Origin: JALYUM01 sp036688685
GTDB lineage: Bacteria > Pseudomonadota > Gammaproteobacteria > Burkholderiales > Burkholderiaceae_D
Assembly (NCBI RefSeq): GCF_036688685.1
Contig: NZ_JAQQPS010000050.1
Coordinates: 1 to 8,826, forward strand
Length of the DNA: 8,826 bases
Direction: 5' to 3'
A program made the position numbers and the translations under genes. Under the pieces are notes generated by a model. The model made no database searches. It saw nothing but the letters and a program-made list of their open reading frames with translations, and was not told the DNA's origin. How positions within the stretch are numbered: position 1 is the first letter of the stretch; each line of letters starts with the position of its first letter. Shown here in pieces: positions 1-6,584 of the stretch.

Positions 1-1025
1 CCGCCGACCTGTATGCCTGCCTGGCGGCCCGGCCGCGCGACGGCGCGCGGCCCGCGCTGGTGCCGCTTGCGGGCGCGCTGCCAGAACCGTGCGGCCTGCC
101 CGCGCAGGCGCCGCCGCGCGTGGCCATGGCGCCTGCCGCCAAGGCGCGCGGCGACGCCCGCGCGCTTGAAGTCCATGCCGCGACCGATCCGGTGACCGGG
201 ACGCCGCTGCGGGTCTTGCTGGCGGAAGACAATCCCGTCAATGTCGAGGTCGCCAGAGCTATGTTGCATGGGCTCGGCCTGGCCGTGCACTGCGCCCGCC
301 ACGGCGCCGAAGCGCTGGCGGCACTGCGCGAACAAACCTTCGACGCGGTGCTGATGGATTGCCAGATGCCGGTGATGGACGGCTTTGCCGCGGCTGCTGC
401 CGTGCGCGTGATGGAGCGTGAAACGGGCCGCGCCGCAGGGAGCGGGCGCGGCGCGCGCCATCTGCCGATCATTGCGATCACGGCGAATGCCTTGCAGGGC
501 GACCGCGAAGCGTGCCTGGCCGCCGGCATGGATGATTACCTGTCGAAGCCGTTTTCGCAGCAGCAGCTGCATGCCGTCATCGGGCGCTGGATTGCGCTGC
601 CGGCCATGATCGAGCAAGACGCGCCGGTGCCTGTGCCAGAGATTGCACCTGCAGCGGGCGGCGCCCGCTGCGCGGCCATCAATGAACGCGCCCTCGACGC
701 AATTCGCGCGTTGAGCAGCGCGCGCGGGAATGCCCTGGTCAACAAGGTGGTCGGCACATGGGTGGACGACACGCCACGCTGCCTGCGGTCCCTGCGCGAG
801 GCCATTGCCAGGCGCGATGCATCAGGCGTGCGCAAGGTTGCGCACAGTCTCAAATCGGCCAGCGCCAACGTCGGTGCCGACAGCTTTGCACGCCTGTGCC
901 GACAACTCGAGCAACTCGGCCGCGACGACAGCACCAGCGCTGCGTGCGGCATTTTGAACGACATGGAGCAGGAATTCCAGGCGGTCCGCCATTCGCTGCA
1001 TGCCCTCCTAGAAAAGGAAATTTGA
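1..1025 (+). CDS. Hybrid sensor histidine kinase, C-terminal part (REC-Hpt), 5' truncated by the window
   Basis: The reading frame is open from base 3 and ends at TGA 1023-1025, so about 340 C-terminal residues are visible and the real start lies outside. A receiver domain spans about 207-590. It has the acidic pair in LLAEDNPVN, the phospho-acceptor Asp (codon 357-359) in LMDCQMPVMDG, the IIAITAN segment, and the conserved Lys in YLSKPF. An Hpt domain follows at about 680-1010, with the phosphorylatable His at codon 843-845 in AHSLKSASANVGA. The first visible residues (ADLYACL) resemble the end of a preceding receiver domain, so the full protein is probably sensor-HisKA-HATPase-REC-REC-Hpt; this is inference. 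A hybrid kinase passes phosphate His-Asp-His to a separate response regulator. The obvious partner is the REC-GGDEF-EAL protein encoded one base downstream. A standalone REC-Hpt protein is possible but less likely, because the frame stays open to the window edge. Confidence 0.85.
   Translation, partial: ADLYACLAARPRDGARPALVPLAGALPEPCGLPAQAPPRVAMAPAAKARGDARALEVHAATDPVTGTPLRVLLAEDNPVNVEVARAMLHGLGLAVHCARHGAEALAALREQTFDAVLMDCQMPVMDGFAAAAAVRVMERETGRAAGSGRGARHLPIIAITANALQGDREACLAAGMDDYLSKPFSQQQLHAVIGRWIALPAMIEQDAPVPVPEIAPAAGGARCAAINERALDAIRALSSARGNALVNKVVGTWVDDTPRCLRSLREAIARRDASGVRKVAHSLKSASANVGADSFARLCRQLEQLGRDDSTSAACGILNDMEQEFQAVRHSLHALLEKEI
1014..1018 (+). promoter_or_regulatory. Ribosome binding site of the GGDEF-EAL gene
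   Basis: AAGGA sits 8 bases upstream of the ATG at 1027, inside the last codons of the kinase gene. It fixes the start of the downstream gene and shows that the two genes are translated from one message. Confidence 0.7.
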
Positions 1026-1026
1026 T

Positions 1027-3318
1027 ATGGCAGCATCGCTTTCCAAACATCGCGCTGCGCGTGGCGTCGTGCTGGTGGCCGACGACGATCCCGTGATGCG
1101 CATGCTGATGCTCGAAATGCTCAGCCAGGTCGGGCTGGACGGGATCGAAGCCCACGACGGTGGCCAGGCGCTCGCGCTGGTGCAGGCGCGCGCGCCCGAC
1201 ATGGTGCTGCTCGACGTCGACATGCCGAGCATGGATGGATTTGCCGCCTGTCGCGCGATCCGCCAGTGCGAAGCGGGCGCCATGGTGCCAATCATCATGG
1301 TCACCGGCGGCGACGATATCGACGCAGTCACCAGTGCCTACGAAGCGGGCGCCACCGACTTCGTGTCGAAGCCGATCAACTGGCCGATCCTGGGCCACCG
1401 CGTGCTGTATGTGCTGCGCGCCAGCGACGCCATCGTGCGCCTGCGCATCGCCGACGCCCACAACCGCGCCGTGCTGGCCGCCATACCCGACACCTTTTTT
1501 CGCATGAACAAGGATGGCGTGTACCTCGACTATGCGCCCGGCCACGAGCGCACACTCCAGCAGCGCCGCGGCCTGGGCAGCGCCGCCGCCCCGCGCGAGG
1601 CGTTGGCAACGCCCGCGCGGCGCGCGCGCGGCCACCACGCCGGCAGCGCGCCGCTCGCTCGCGCCGATTGCGTGGGCCGGCATATCGCCGATGTGCTGCC
1701 GCAAGATATCGCCACGCGCATGCTGGAGCAGATGGACGCTGTGCTCGACACCCAGAACGTGCGCTCGGTCGAATACGCGCTGCAGCGCGGCGGCCAATCC
1801 GAACACTTCGAAGCGCGCCTGGTTGCCACCGGCCCTGATGAAGTGCTGGGGCTGGTACGCGACATCAGCGAACGCAAACGCACGGAAGAACAGATCCGCC
1901 GTCTGGCCTATTGCGACAGCCTGACTGGCATCCCGAATCGACAGGCCTTTCTGGAAACGCTGGAGCGCGAACTGCACCGCTCGAAAGTGGGCAACAAGAA
2001 ATTCGCCGTGCTGTTCATGGATCTCGACGCCTTCAAGCGCATCAACGACACGCTCGGCCACGATGTCGGCGACCGCCTGCTGCAAATCGTTTCGGAGCGC
2101 CTGCGCGAAACCACGCGCCCGAGCGACCTGGTCTCGCGCGGGGACCAGCCTTACGGCGACGAAGGCGGCGCGACGCCTGCCTGGCAAGCTGCCCAGGGCC
2201 ACCCGCCTGCGCTTGCGGCCGAGGCGCACAACCTGGCGCGCCTGGGCGGCGACGAATTCACCATCCTGATCCCGGACCTGGAACGGGTTGAACATGCCCT
2301 GAACGTGGCGCACCGCGTCAAGGAAGCCATGCGCCGCCCGTTCCTGATCGACGGACACGAAATTTTTGTCACGGCAAGCATCGGCATCTCCCTGTTTCCG
2401 GAAGACGGCGACGATTGCAGCTCGCTGCTCAAATTCGCCGATACCGCGATGTACCACGCAAAAAACTGCGGCAAGAACAACGCCAAGCTCTACAGCTCAT
2501 CGCTGACCATGAAGATCATGCGTCACGTGAAGCTGGAAGTGGGCCTGCGCAAAGCCATCCAGAACGACGAACTGTATTTGCTGTACCAACCGCAGGTAGA
2601 CGCCAGCACGGCCGAAATCGTCGGCGTGGAAGCCCTGGTGCGCTGGCGCCACCCGGAACGCGGCATCATTTCACCGACCGAATTCATCCCCTTGGCCGAA
2701 GAAACCGGCCTGATCGTACCGATCGGCGAATGGGTCCTGCGTACCGCCTGCATGCAGGCCATGACCTGGCAACATCAAACCCGGCGCACCGTGCGCATGG
2801 CGGTCAATTTGTCGGCCAAGCAGTTCAAGGACGAAAACCTGTCGCAAATCGTGCTGTCGGCCTTGCACGAAACCGGGCTCGAGCCGCGCCTGCTCGAACT
2901 CGAACTGACCGAAGGCACACTGATGGACGACGCCAACGCCACCCTCGCCACGCTGGAACTGCTGCGCGGCATCGGCGTATTCCTGTCCATCGACGACTTC
3001 GGCACCGGCTACTCGTCGATGAATTATCTCAAGCGCTTCGACGTGCGCGCCCTGAAAATCGACCGCAGTTTCATCAGCGGCCTGCCCCAGGATACGGAGA
3101 ATGCCGCCATCACCCGCGCCATCATCGCCATGGCGCATGGCCTGAAAATGATCGTCGTCGCCGAGGGCGTGGAAACCGGCGAACAACTGCTGCTGCTGCA
3201 GGAGTACGGCTGCGACCTGGTGCAGGGCTACCACCTGGGGCACCCGTCACCGCAGGATACGATTGCGCGCATGCTGGTCAAACTCGGACTGGCGCGGGCG
3301 GTAACGCCGACGCCTTGA
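1027..3318 (+). CDS. REC-PAS-GGDEF-EAL response regulator (diguanylate cyclase / c-di-GMP phosphodiesterase)
   Basis: This 763-residue cytoplasmic protein is predicted to make and/or degrade the second messenger c-di-GMP under two-component control. The REC domain (about 13-130) has acidic D19-D21, phospho-acceptor D63 in LLDVDMPSMDG, T93 and K115 (SKP). A PAS-like domain (about 146-283) ends in DISERKR and contains an Ala/Arg-rich insertion at about 178-213. The GGDEF domain (about 292-490) keeps the metal-binding FMDLDAFK and NDTLGHD segments and an intact GGDEF at 407-411. The RxxD motif (RPSD, 364-367) is separated from it by an extra 34 residues. The EAL domain (about 500-755) looks catalytically complete: E535 of EAL, N594, ELTE 626-629, D656-D657 in DDFGTG, K677, E713 and Q733. 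Both enzymatic halves could therefore be active, although in many GGDEF-EAL proteins only one is. Only one base separates it from the kinase stop, so the pair is an operon and the kinase Hpt is the likely phosphodonor. Confidence 0.93.
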   Translation: MAASLSKHRAARGVVLVADDDPVMRMLMLEMLSQVGLDGIEAHDGGQALALVQARAPDMVLLDVDMPSMDGFAACRAIRQCEAGAMVPIIMVTGGDDIDAVTSAYEAGATDFVSKPINWPILGHRVLYVLRASDAIVRLRIADAHNRAVLAAIPDTFFRMNKDGVYLDYAPGHERTLQQRRGLGSAAAPREALATPARRARGHHAGSAPLARADCVGRHIADVLPQDIATRMLEQMDAVLDTQNVRSVEYALQRGGQSEHFEARLVATGPDEVLGLVRDISERKRTEEQIRRLAYCDSLTGIPNRQAFLETLERELHRSKVGNKKFAVLFMDLDAFKRINDTLGHDVGDRLLQIVSERLRETTRPSDLVSRGDQPYGDEGGATPAWQAAQGHPPALAAEAHNLARLGGDEFTILIPDLERVEHALNVAHRVKEAMRRPFLIDGHEIFVTASIGISLFPEDGDDCSSLLKFADTAMYHAKNCGKNNAKLYSSSLTMKIMRHVKLEVGLRKAIQNDELYLLYQPQVDASTAEIVGVEALVRWRHPERGIISPTEFIPLAEETGLIVPIGEWVLRTACMQAMTWQHQTRRTVRMAVNLSAKQFKDENLSQIVLSALHETGLEPRLLELELTEGTLMDDANATLATLELLRGIGVFLSIDDFGTGYSSMNYLKRFDVRALKIDRSFISGLPQDTENAAITRAIIAMAHGLKMIVVAEGVETGEQLLLLQEYGCDLVQGYHLGHPSPQDTIARMLVKLGLARAVTPTP
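2140..2241 (+). other. 34-residue insertion inside the GGDEF domain, between RxxD and GGDEF
   Basis: Canonical diguanylate cyclases have RxxD followed five residues later by GGDEF, typically read as RPSDLVARLGGDEF. Here RPSDLVSR (364-371) is followed by residues 372-405, rich in Gly, Ala, Pro and Gln, before LGGDEF resumes. The reading frame and codon use are unbroken across the segment and the flanking halves match the family, so it is a true in-frame insertion rather than a frameshift. In the DGC fold it would lie as an extended loop in the hairpin leading to the active site. Confidence 0.75.
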
Positions 3319-3344
3319 CGAGGCCCGGGACAAAACGCAGCCGA

Positions 3345-3848
3345 TTAAAACCGCATCAGCGCGCCCGCTGCGGGCGCCGCCAGCGTGGCCTCGATGGTTT
3401 CGCGGCGCAGGCTGGCTGGGTTGCCCTGCCAGACGATGATGCCGTTGCGGTCCACCAGTACGGCATATGGCACGCTGCGCAGCCCAAGTTTTGCAAACAG
3501 CGCCCCACCGGGGTCGCAGCCCACCGGATATTCCAGCGGCACGCGGCGCGCAAACTCAGCCAGTTCAGCCGGCGGCTCGCGGGCCATGCCGATCACGCGC
3601 AGGCCGCGCGGCCTGTAATCGTGCTGCAGGCGATTGAGCAAGGGGACGCTTTCGCGGCACGGCGTGCACCATGGCGCCCAGAATTCGACCAGTACGACCG
3701 CGTTGGACTGGTCCGCTTGCAGCGCCAGTGGCGGCATGCGCTTGCCCAGCATTCTGCCGTTGACTGCGTTCTGCCACGCGGCATGCAGGGGCGCCGCCAG
3801 CAGCAAGGCCAGGCCAATTACAAGCAAACCGATTAATTTGGAGATCAT
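3345..3848 (-). CDS. TlpA-like thioredoxin-fold protein, exported
   Basis: This 167-residue protein is a thiol-disulfide oxidoreductase of the TlpA/ResA type, expected in the periplasm and probably acting as a reductant or redox partner for exported proteins. The N-terminus is a signal peptide or membrane anchor (hydrophobic residues about 6-19, possible cleavage after LHA at 21-23). The thioredoxin core follows, with the active site WCTPC at 60-64 (C61, C64), preceded by VVLVEFWAP, and the cis-Pro loop SVPYAVLVD with P127. A third cysteine, C111 in VGCDPGG, lies outside the CxxC. I chose the ATG at 3846-3848 because AGGAG lies 7 bases upstream. A longer frame opening with TTG at 3866 would place that Shine-Dalgarno sequence inside the gene. 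It is convergent with the GGDEF-EAL gene, 26 bases apart. It lies 177 bases downstream of the acylase gene on the same strand, too far to assume an operon. The specific substrate cannot be read from the sequence. Confidence 0.88.
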   Translation of the reverse strand: MISKLIGLLVIGLALLLAAPLHAAWQNAVNGRMLGKRMPPLALQADQSNAVVLVEFWAPWCTPCRESVPLLNRLQHDYRPRGLRVIGMAREPPAELAEFARRVPLEYPVGCDPGGALFAKLGLRSVPYAVLVDRNGIIVWQGNPASLRRETIEATLAAPAAGALMRF

Positions 3849-3855
3849 TCGCGCG

Positions 3856-3860
3856 CTCCT
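3856..3860 (-). promoter_or_regulatory. Ribosome binding site deciding the start of the TlpA-like gene
   Basis: On the minus strand this reads AGGAG, with 7 bases to the ATG at 3846-3848. It argues against the upstream in-frame TTG codon as the start. Confidence 0.7.
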
Positions 3861-4001
3861 GGCCAACCGTCGGAATCACCACTATCCCACTGGGATGCGG
3901 AGCGCACGCGAGGATCCGGGACAAACGCGACCTGGCGCAAACGCTCTGCAAATGATGCCTTGCCCAGTTCGCTGACACAGGAACTCAGCGCGCTGGCGCG
4001 C

Positions 4002-4016
4002 ATCCAATCCAATCCA
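4002..4016. repeat. Short tandem repeat, three copies of ATCCA
   Basis: Three perfect head-to-tail copies of the 5-mer ATCCA lie 10 bases beyond the acylase stop codon. No function is evident; it may be slippage-derived sequence. Confidence 0.5.
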
Positions 4017-4025
4017 AAAGCAGCG

Positions 4026-6416
4026 TTACGGTTGCAGCGTCAGCGTGTGCTGCGCGGGCCCGGGCAACAGCGGCAACGGCCGGCCCTGCACCCAGTCGGC
4101 GTGGCCGGCCAAAAAATAGGGAGACAAGGGATGGCCGCTCTGCCCGCCCGGCATGTTGAACAAGCCCTGCTCTTCATGGCCAGGAGAAATCGTCATGCGC
4201 TCGGACTGGCCGAACCTGGGGCCGGCCACGCGCGGCATGTCGGCATCCCCGGGCAGCTGGTCCGCCGGCGCGGCCAGAAAGCGCTGCCCGAACGGCAAGG
4301 CAGCCGCCAGCGGGTGGGCAATGGTCGCCGTGTTGCGCAGTCCCCAGGTGGCACTCGGCAAGCTGCGCCCTTCGTTGCTCATGCTCTCGATGACGCGGTC
4401 GAGCGCGGCCAGCTGCAGGGCGCGCCAGTCGGCGTAAGCCGGCGGCAGCCAGCCTGGCGGCTGGGCCTCCAGCAGGCGCGTCACCACCACCGGCCAGCGC
4501 GACGTTGCCGTGGCCATGCCGGCCTTCGCATCGAGCGCTTCCATTGCGCCGTTGGCGCCATCGAACAGCAAGGCGTACAGCGACGACTGAAAACCGCGCG
4601 CGATGCGGTACGCCACCGAGCCCGTGCTGGCGCGGCCATCCCAGGTCGACTCGAGCAAGCGGCGCAATTCGGTGCGGCGCGGATGGCCGGCCAGCGCCTG
4701 CGGGTCGAGCGCCTGCAAGGCCCGCAAGCGCCATGGCGCCACGTACAAGGCGCGGTCGTCCAGCGCCACGTCCTGCACCTGGCGCACAGCGGCCTGCGCT
4801 CCCAGCGCCAGCAGATTGTCATGCAACTGCTTCTGGCGCGCGCCCAGGTCGAAACCGCCGTCGCCCAGCAGCACGGCACGCGGGCCGTGCAACTGGCGGC
4901 TGTTCGACGTCACCAGTTGACCATTGGCCGGATTGACGATGCGCGGATAGCGCGCCGGCGGCAGCAGTGCCTGCCAGGTGCCGACCGCGCTGCCGGCGGC
5001 CATCGGCACACTGGTGTCGCCGCCCGTGCGCAGCGGCAGCATGCCGGCGATGGTCCAGCCAATATTTCCACGGCTGTCGCCCGCCACCAGGTTCTGGCCC
5101 GGGATGCCGTCGCCGGCCGCCACCGCCAGCGCAGCTTCCACGTCAGGCGCGCTTTCCATTTGCCAGTGGTGCATGTTCAGCGCGGCCGGGTCGTGCGCGA
5201 TCCAGTGCACCGCGTACGGCACGCCGCCGATCTCGCGCACCGGGCCAAGCGACGTTTCGCGCACGTTCAGCACCACGTCGTCAGCGCCTTTTACGCGGAT
5301 GCGTTCGGCGTGCAGCACCGGCTTCTCCCAGCCGGCCGGCGTGCGCACCTGCGCGCCGTGGCTGGCGTCCTGCCCCAGCGCCACCAGGTCGACCAGGTCG
5401 GCATAGCTGTTGGTAAAACCCCAGGCCAGCTCGCCATTGCTGCCGGCAATGATCATCGGCGGCGCGCCAGGCAATGTCACGCCCACCAGCTGGCGCGGGC
5501 GGCCCTGCGCATCGGGAAAGCGCAGAGCCAGCCGGTACCAGATATTCGGCAACTGGAGGCCCAGGTGCATGTCGTCCTCGACGATGGCGGCGCCGGTGCG
5601 GCTGCGGCTGCCGGACACGGCCCAGTTGTTGCTGCCAACCAGGTCCGGCATCGTCATGCTCAGGCGCGTCAGCTCGGTGCGCTGGCGGCCCCACCACAAG
5701 GGCGCATTCGGCGGTATCGGTGCCAGGGCGAACACACTTGGTTCGTCGGCATCGAGCGGCACGTCCCAAGCCGTGCTCTCGGGCAGCAGGAAAGCCTGCT
5801 GGGCCGGGTCGGTGTGATCCCGCACCCAACCACGGGAAATCTCACGCGGCAACTGGCGGCCCTGCAATTCGATGAACATGGCGTACACCACCAGCATGCT
5901 GTCAGCGCGTGACCACGGCCGCGGCGTGCTGGTAATGACGCCGTATTCGAACGGGCGCGCGCCGAGGGCATCCAGACCATGGTTGACGCCGTCGACGTAG
6001 CGGTCGAGGAAGGCCAGTTCGGCCGGCGTCATGCGAGAAAGGGCAAGCGCGGCGCGGGCGCGAAAGCGGTGCAGGCGGTTGGCGCGGTCGCTGGGCAAGG
6101 CGCGCTCACCGAACAGTTCGGCCAGCTCGCCGGCGGCGACGCGGCGCAGCAAATCCATCTGAAAAAAGCGCTCCTGGCCATGCACGAAGCCGGTGGCCCA
6201 CGCCACATCGAGCCGGTTCGCACCCGAAACCAGCGGCACGCCGAGTGCATCGCGGGCGATGGTAACGGGGTGCGCCAGGGCTGCCACGCGGCGCGTGCCG
6301 TCCACCTGCGCCAGGCTGGCGCGCAGAAACAACCAGCCGGCCAGCAGGAGCAGAACCGCCAGCGCGATCAGGGCGCCCGCCCCGATGCCCGCGCGCTTTT
6401 TCCAGGTCATTGCCAT
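4026..6416 (-). CDS. Penicillin acylase family protein (Ntn-hydrolase), membrane-anchored or exported
   Basis: This 796-residue protein is a penicillin amidase family Ntn-hydrolase. These enzymes cleave amide bonds of acylated substrates (beta-lactam side chains, acyl-homoserine lactones, other N-acyl compounds) after self-cleavage into alpha and beta chains. Counted from the ATG at 6416, residues about 9-32 form a signal anchor or signal peptide. The alpha region has the family features GFVHGQERFFQMDLLRR and GELAELFGERA. The predicted autoprocessing site is G261-S262 in GSNNWAV (Ser codon 5631-5633); this Ser becomes the N-terminal nucleophile of the beta chain. Further family motifs are EDDMHLG (280-286), PGAPPMIIAGSNGELAWGFTN (316-336), the GQNLVAGD segment followed by GNIGW (440-454), NPANGQLVTSN (495-505) and GGQSGHPLSPYF (near 757-768). 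The length is typical. A GAGGG sequence 5 bases upstream supports the ATG at 6416; an ATG at 6428 is in frame but has no Shine-Dalgarno sequence. The substrate cannot be deduced. Confidence 0.92.
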   Translation of the reverse strand: MAMTWKKRAGIGAGALIALAVLLLLAGWLFLRASLAQVDGTRRVAALAHPVTIARDALGVPLVSGANRLDVAWATGFVHGQERFFQMDLLRRVAAGELAELFGERALPSDRANRLHRFRARAALALSRMTPAELAFLDRYVDGVNHGLDALGARPFEYGVITSTPRPWSRADSMLVVYAMFIELQGRQLPREISRGWVRDHTDPAQQAFLLPESTAWDVPLDADEPSVFALAPIPPNAPLWWGRQRTELTRLSMTMPDLVGSNNWAVSGSRSRTGAAIVEDDMHLGLQLPNIWYRLALRFPDAQGRPRQLVGVTLPGAPPMIIAGSNGELAWGFTNSYADLVDLVALGQDASHGAQVRTPAGWEKPVLHAERIRVKGADDVVLNVRETSLGPVREIGGVPYAVHWIAHDPAALNMHHWQMESAPDVEAALAVAAGDGIPGQNLVAGDSRGNIGWTIAGMLPLRTGGDTSVPMAAGSAVGTWQALLPPARYPRIVNPANGQLVTSNSRQLHGPRAVLLGDGGFDLGARQKQLHDNLLALGAQAAVRQVQDVALDDRALYVAPWRLRALQALDPQALAGHPRRTELRRLLESTWDGRASTGSVAYRIARGFQSSLYALLFDGANGAMEALDAKAGMATATSRWPVVVTRLLEAQPPGWLPPAYADWRALQLAALDRVIESMSNEGRSLPSATWGLRNTATIAHPLAAALPFGQRFLAAPADQLPGDADMPRVAGPRFGQSERMTISPGHEEQGLFNMPGGQSGHPLSPYFLAGHADWVQGRPLPLLPGPAQHTLTLQP

Positions 6417-6508
6417 GGTCGCCCTCATCTGAAGTTCAGCTTGCTATCTTGCCAGAAAGGACGGTGCCGGGTAAAGCCGCAGGGGCGCGCACGGTACGAC
6501 GCGCGCGC

Positions 6509-6537
6509 TTGCATTACAGGGCGCCGATCACTATCCT
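6509..6537 (+). promoter_or_regulatory. Candidate sigma70-type promoter of the lipoprotein gene
   Basis: TTGCAT (6509-6514) and TATCCT (6532-6537) are separated by 17 bases. They match the consensus at 3 of 6 and 4 of 6 positions. Transcription would start near 6544, leaving a leader of about 40 bases before the ATG at 6585. Spacing is ideal but the hexamers are only moderate. Confidence 0.45.
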
Positions 6538-6571
6538 GAACCACAAACAGACCTCACCAGAGGACGTCATC

Positions 6572-6578
6572 AGAGGAG
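6572..6578 (+). promoter_or_regulatory. Ribosome binding site of the lipoprotein gene
   Basis: AGAGGAG lies 6 bases before the ATG at 6585. It is a strong Shine-Dalgarno sequence and fixes the start directly before a good lipoprotein signal peptide. Confidence 0.75.
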
Positions 6579-6584
6579 AACACC

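Larger units (their letters stand above)
3849..4025. other. Non-coding gap between the acylase and TlpA-like genes
   Basis: No supported gene lies here. Visible structures are a GCGCGC-TG-GCGCGC inverted repeat at 3988-4001, a 5-base inverted repeat AGTTC/GAACT (3966-3970 and 3981-3985), a small palindrome TCCCACTGGGA at 3885-3895, and three tandem copies of ATCCA at 4002-4016. None is followed by a T-run on the minus strand, so no intrinsic terminator for the acylase gene can be called. The promoter of the TlpA-like gene probably lies here, but I see no convincing -35/-10 pair. Confidence 0.5.
6417..6584. promoter_or_regulatory. Divergent intergenic region between acylase and lipoprotein genes
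   Basis: This segment must hold the start signals of two oppositely oriented genes. It contains the lipoprotein promoter candidate (6509-6537), an imperfect 22-base palindrome at 6485-6506 (GCGCGC arms around a GTAC core), and the directly repeated CAGAGGA at 6558-6564 and 6571-6577, the second copy forming the lipoprotein ribosome binding site. I see no convincing promoter for the acylase gene on the minus strand. Confidence 0.5.

Noticed and set aside
850..2457. 535-codon open frame on the minus strand, antisense to the kinase and GGDEF-EAL genes
   Set aside because: It lies opposite two genes with clear domain motifs. Its translation is His/Ala/Gln/Arg-rich with no recognisable domain, a normal by-product of high-GC codon use.
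2415..3836. 473-codon plus-strand frame spanning the EAL region and the TlpA-like gene
   Set aside because: It runs out of frame through the EAL domain and then antisense through the TlpA-like gene. No domain is recognisable.
3885..3895. Small palindrome TCCCACTGGGA upstream of the TlpA-like gene as an operator
   Set aside because: Arms of five bases are expected by chance in a sequence this long, and no promoter could be placed next to it.
3988..4001. GCGCGC-TG-GCGCGC inverted repeat as a terminator for the acylase gene
   Set aside because: The loop of two bases is too tight for the full stem and no T-run follows on the minus strand. Such repeats are frequent in this base composition.
3960..5912. 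650-codon open frame on the plus strand
   Set aside because: It is antisense to the penicillin acylase gene. The translation is Arg/Gln/His-rich without motifs, while the minus-strand frame carries the complete set of acylase motifs.
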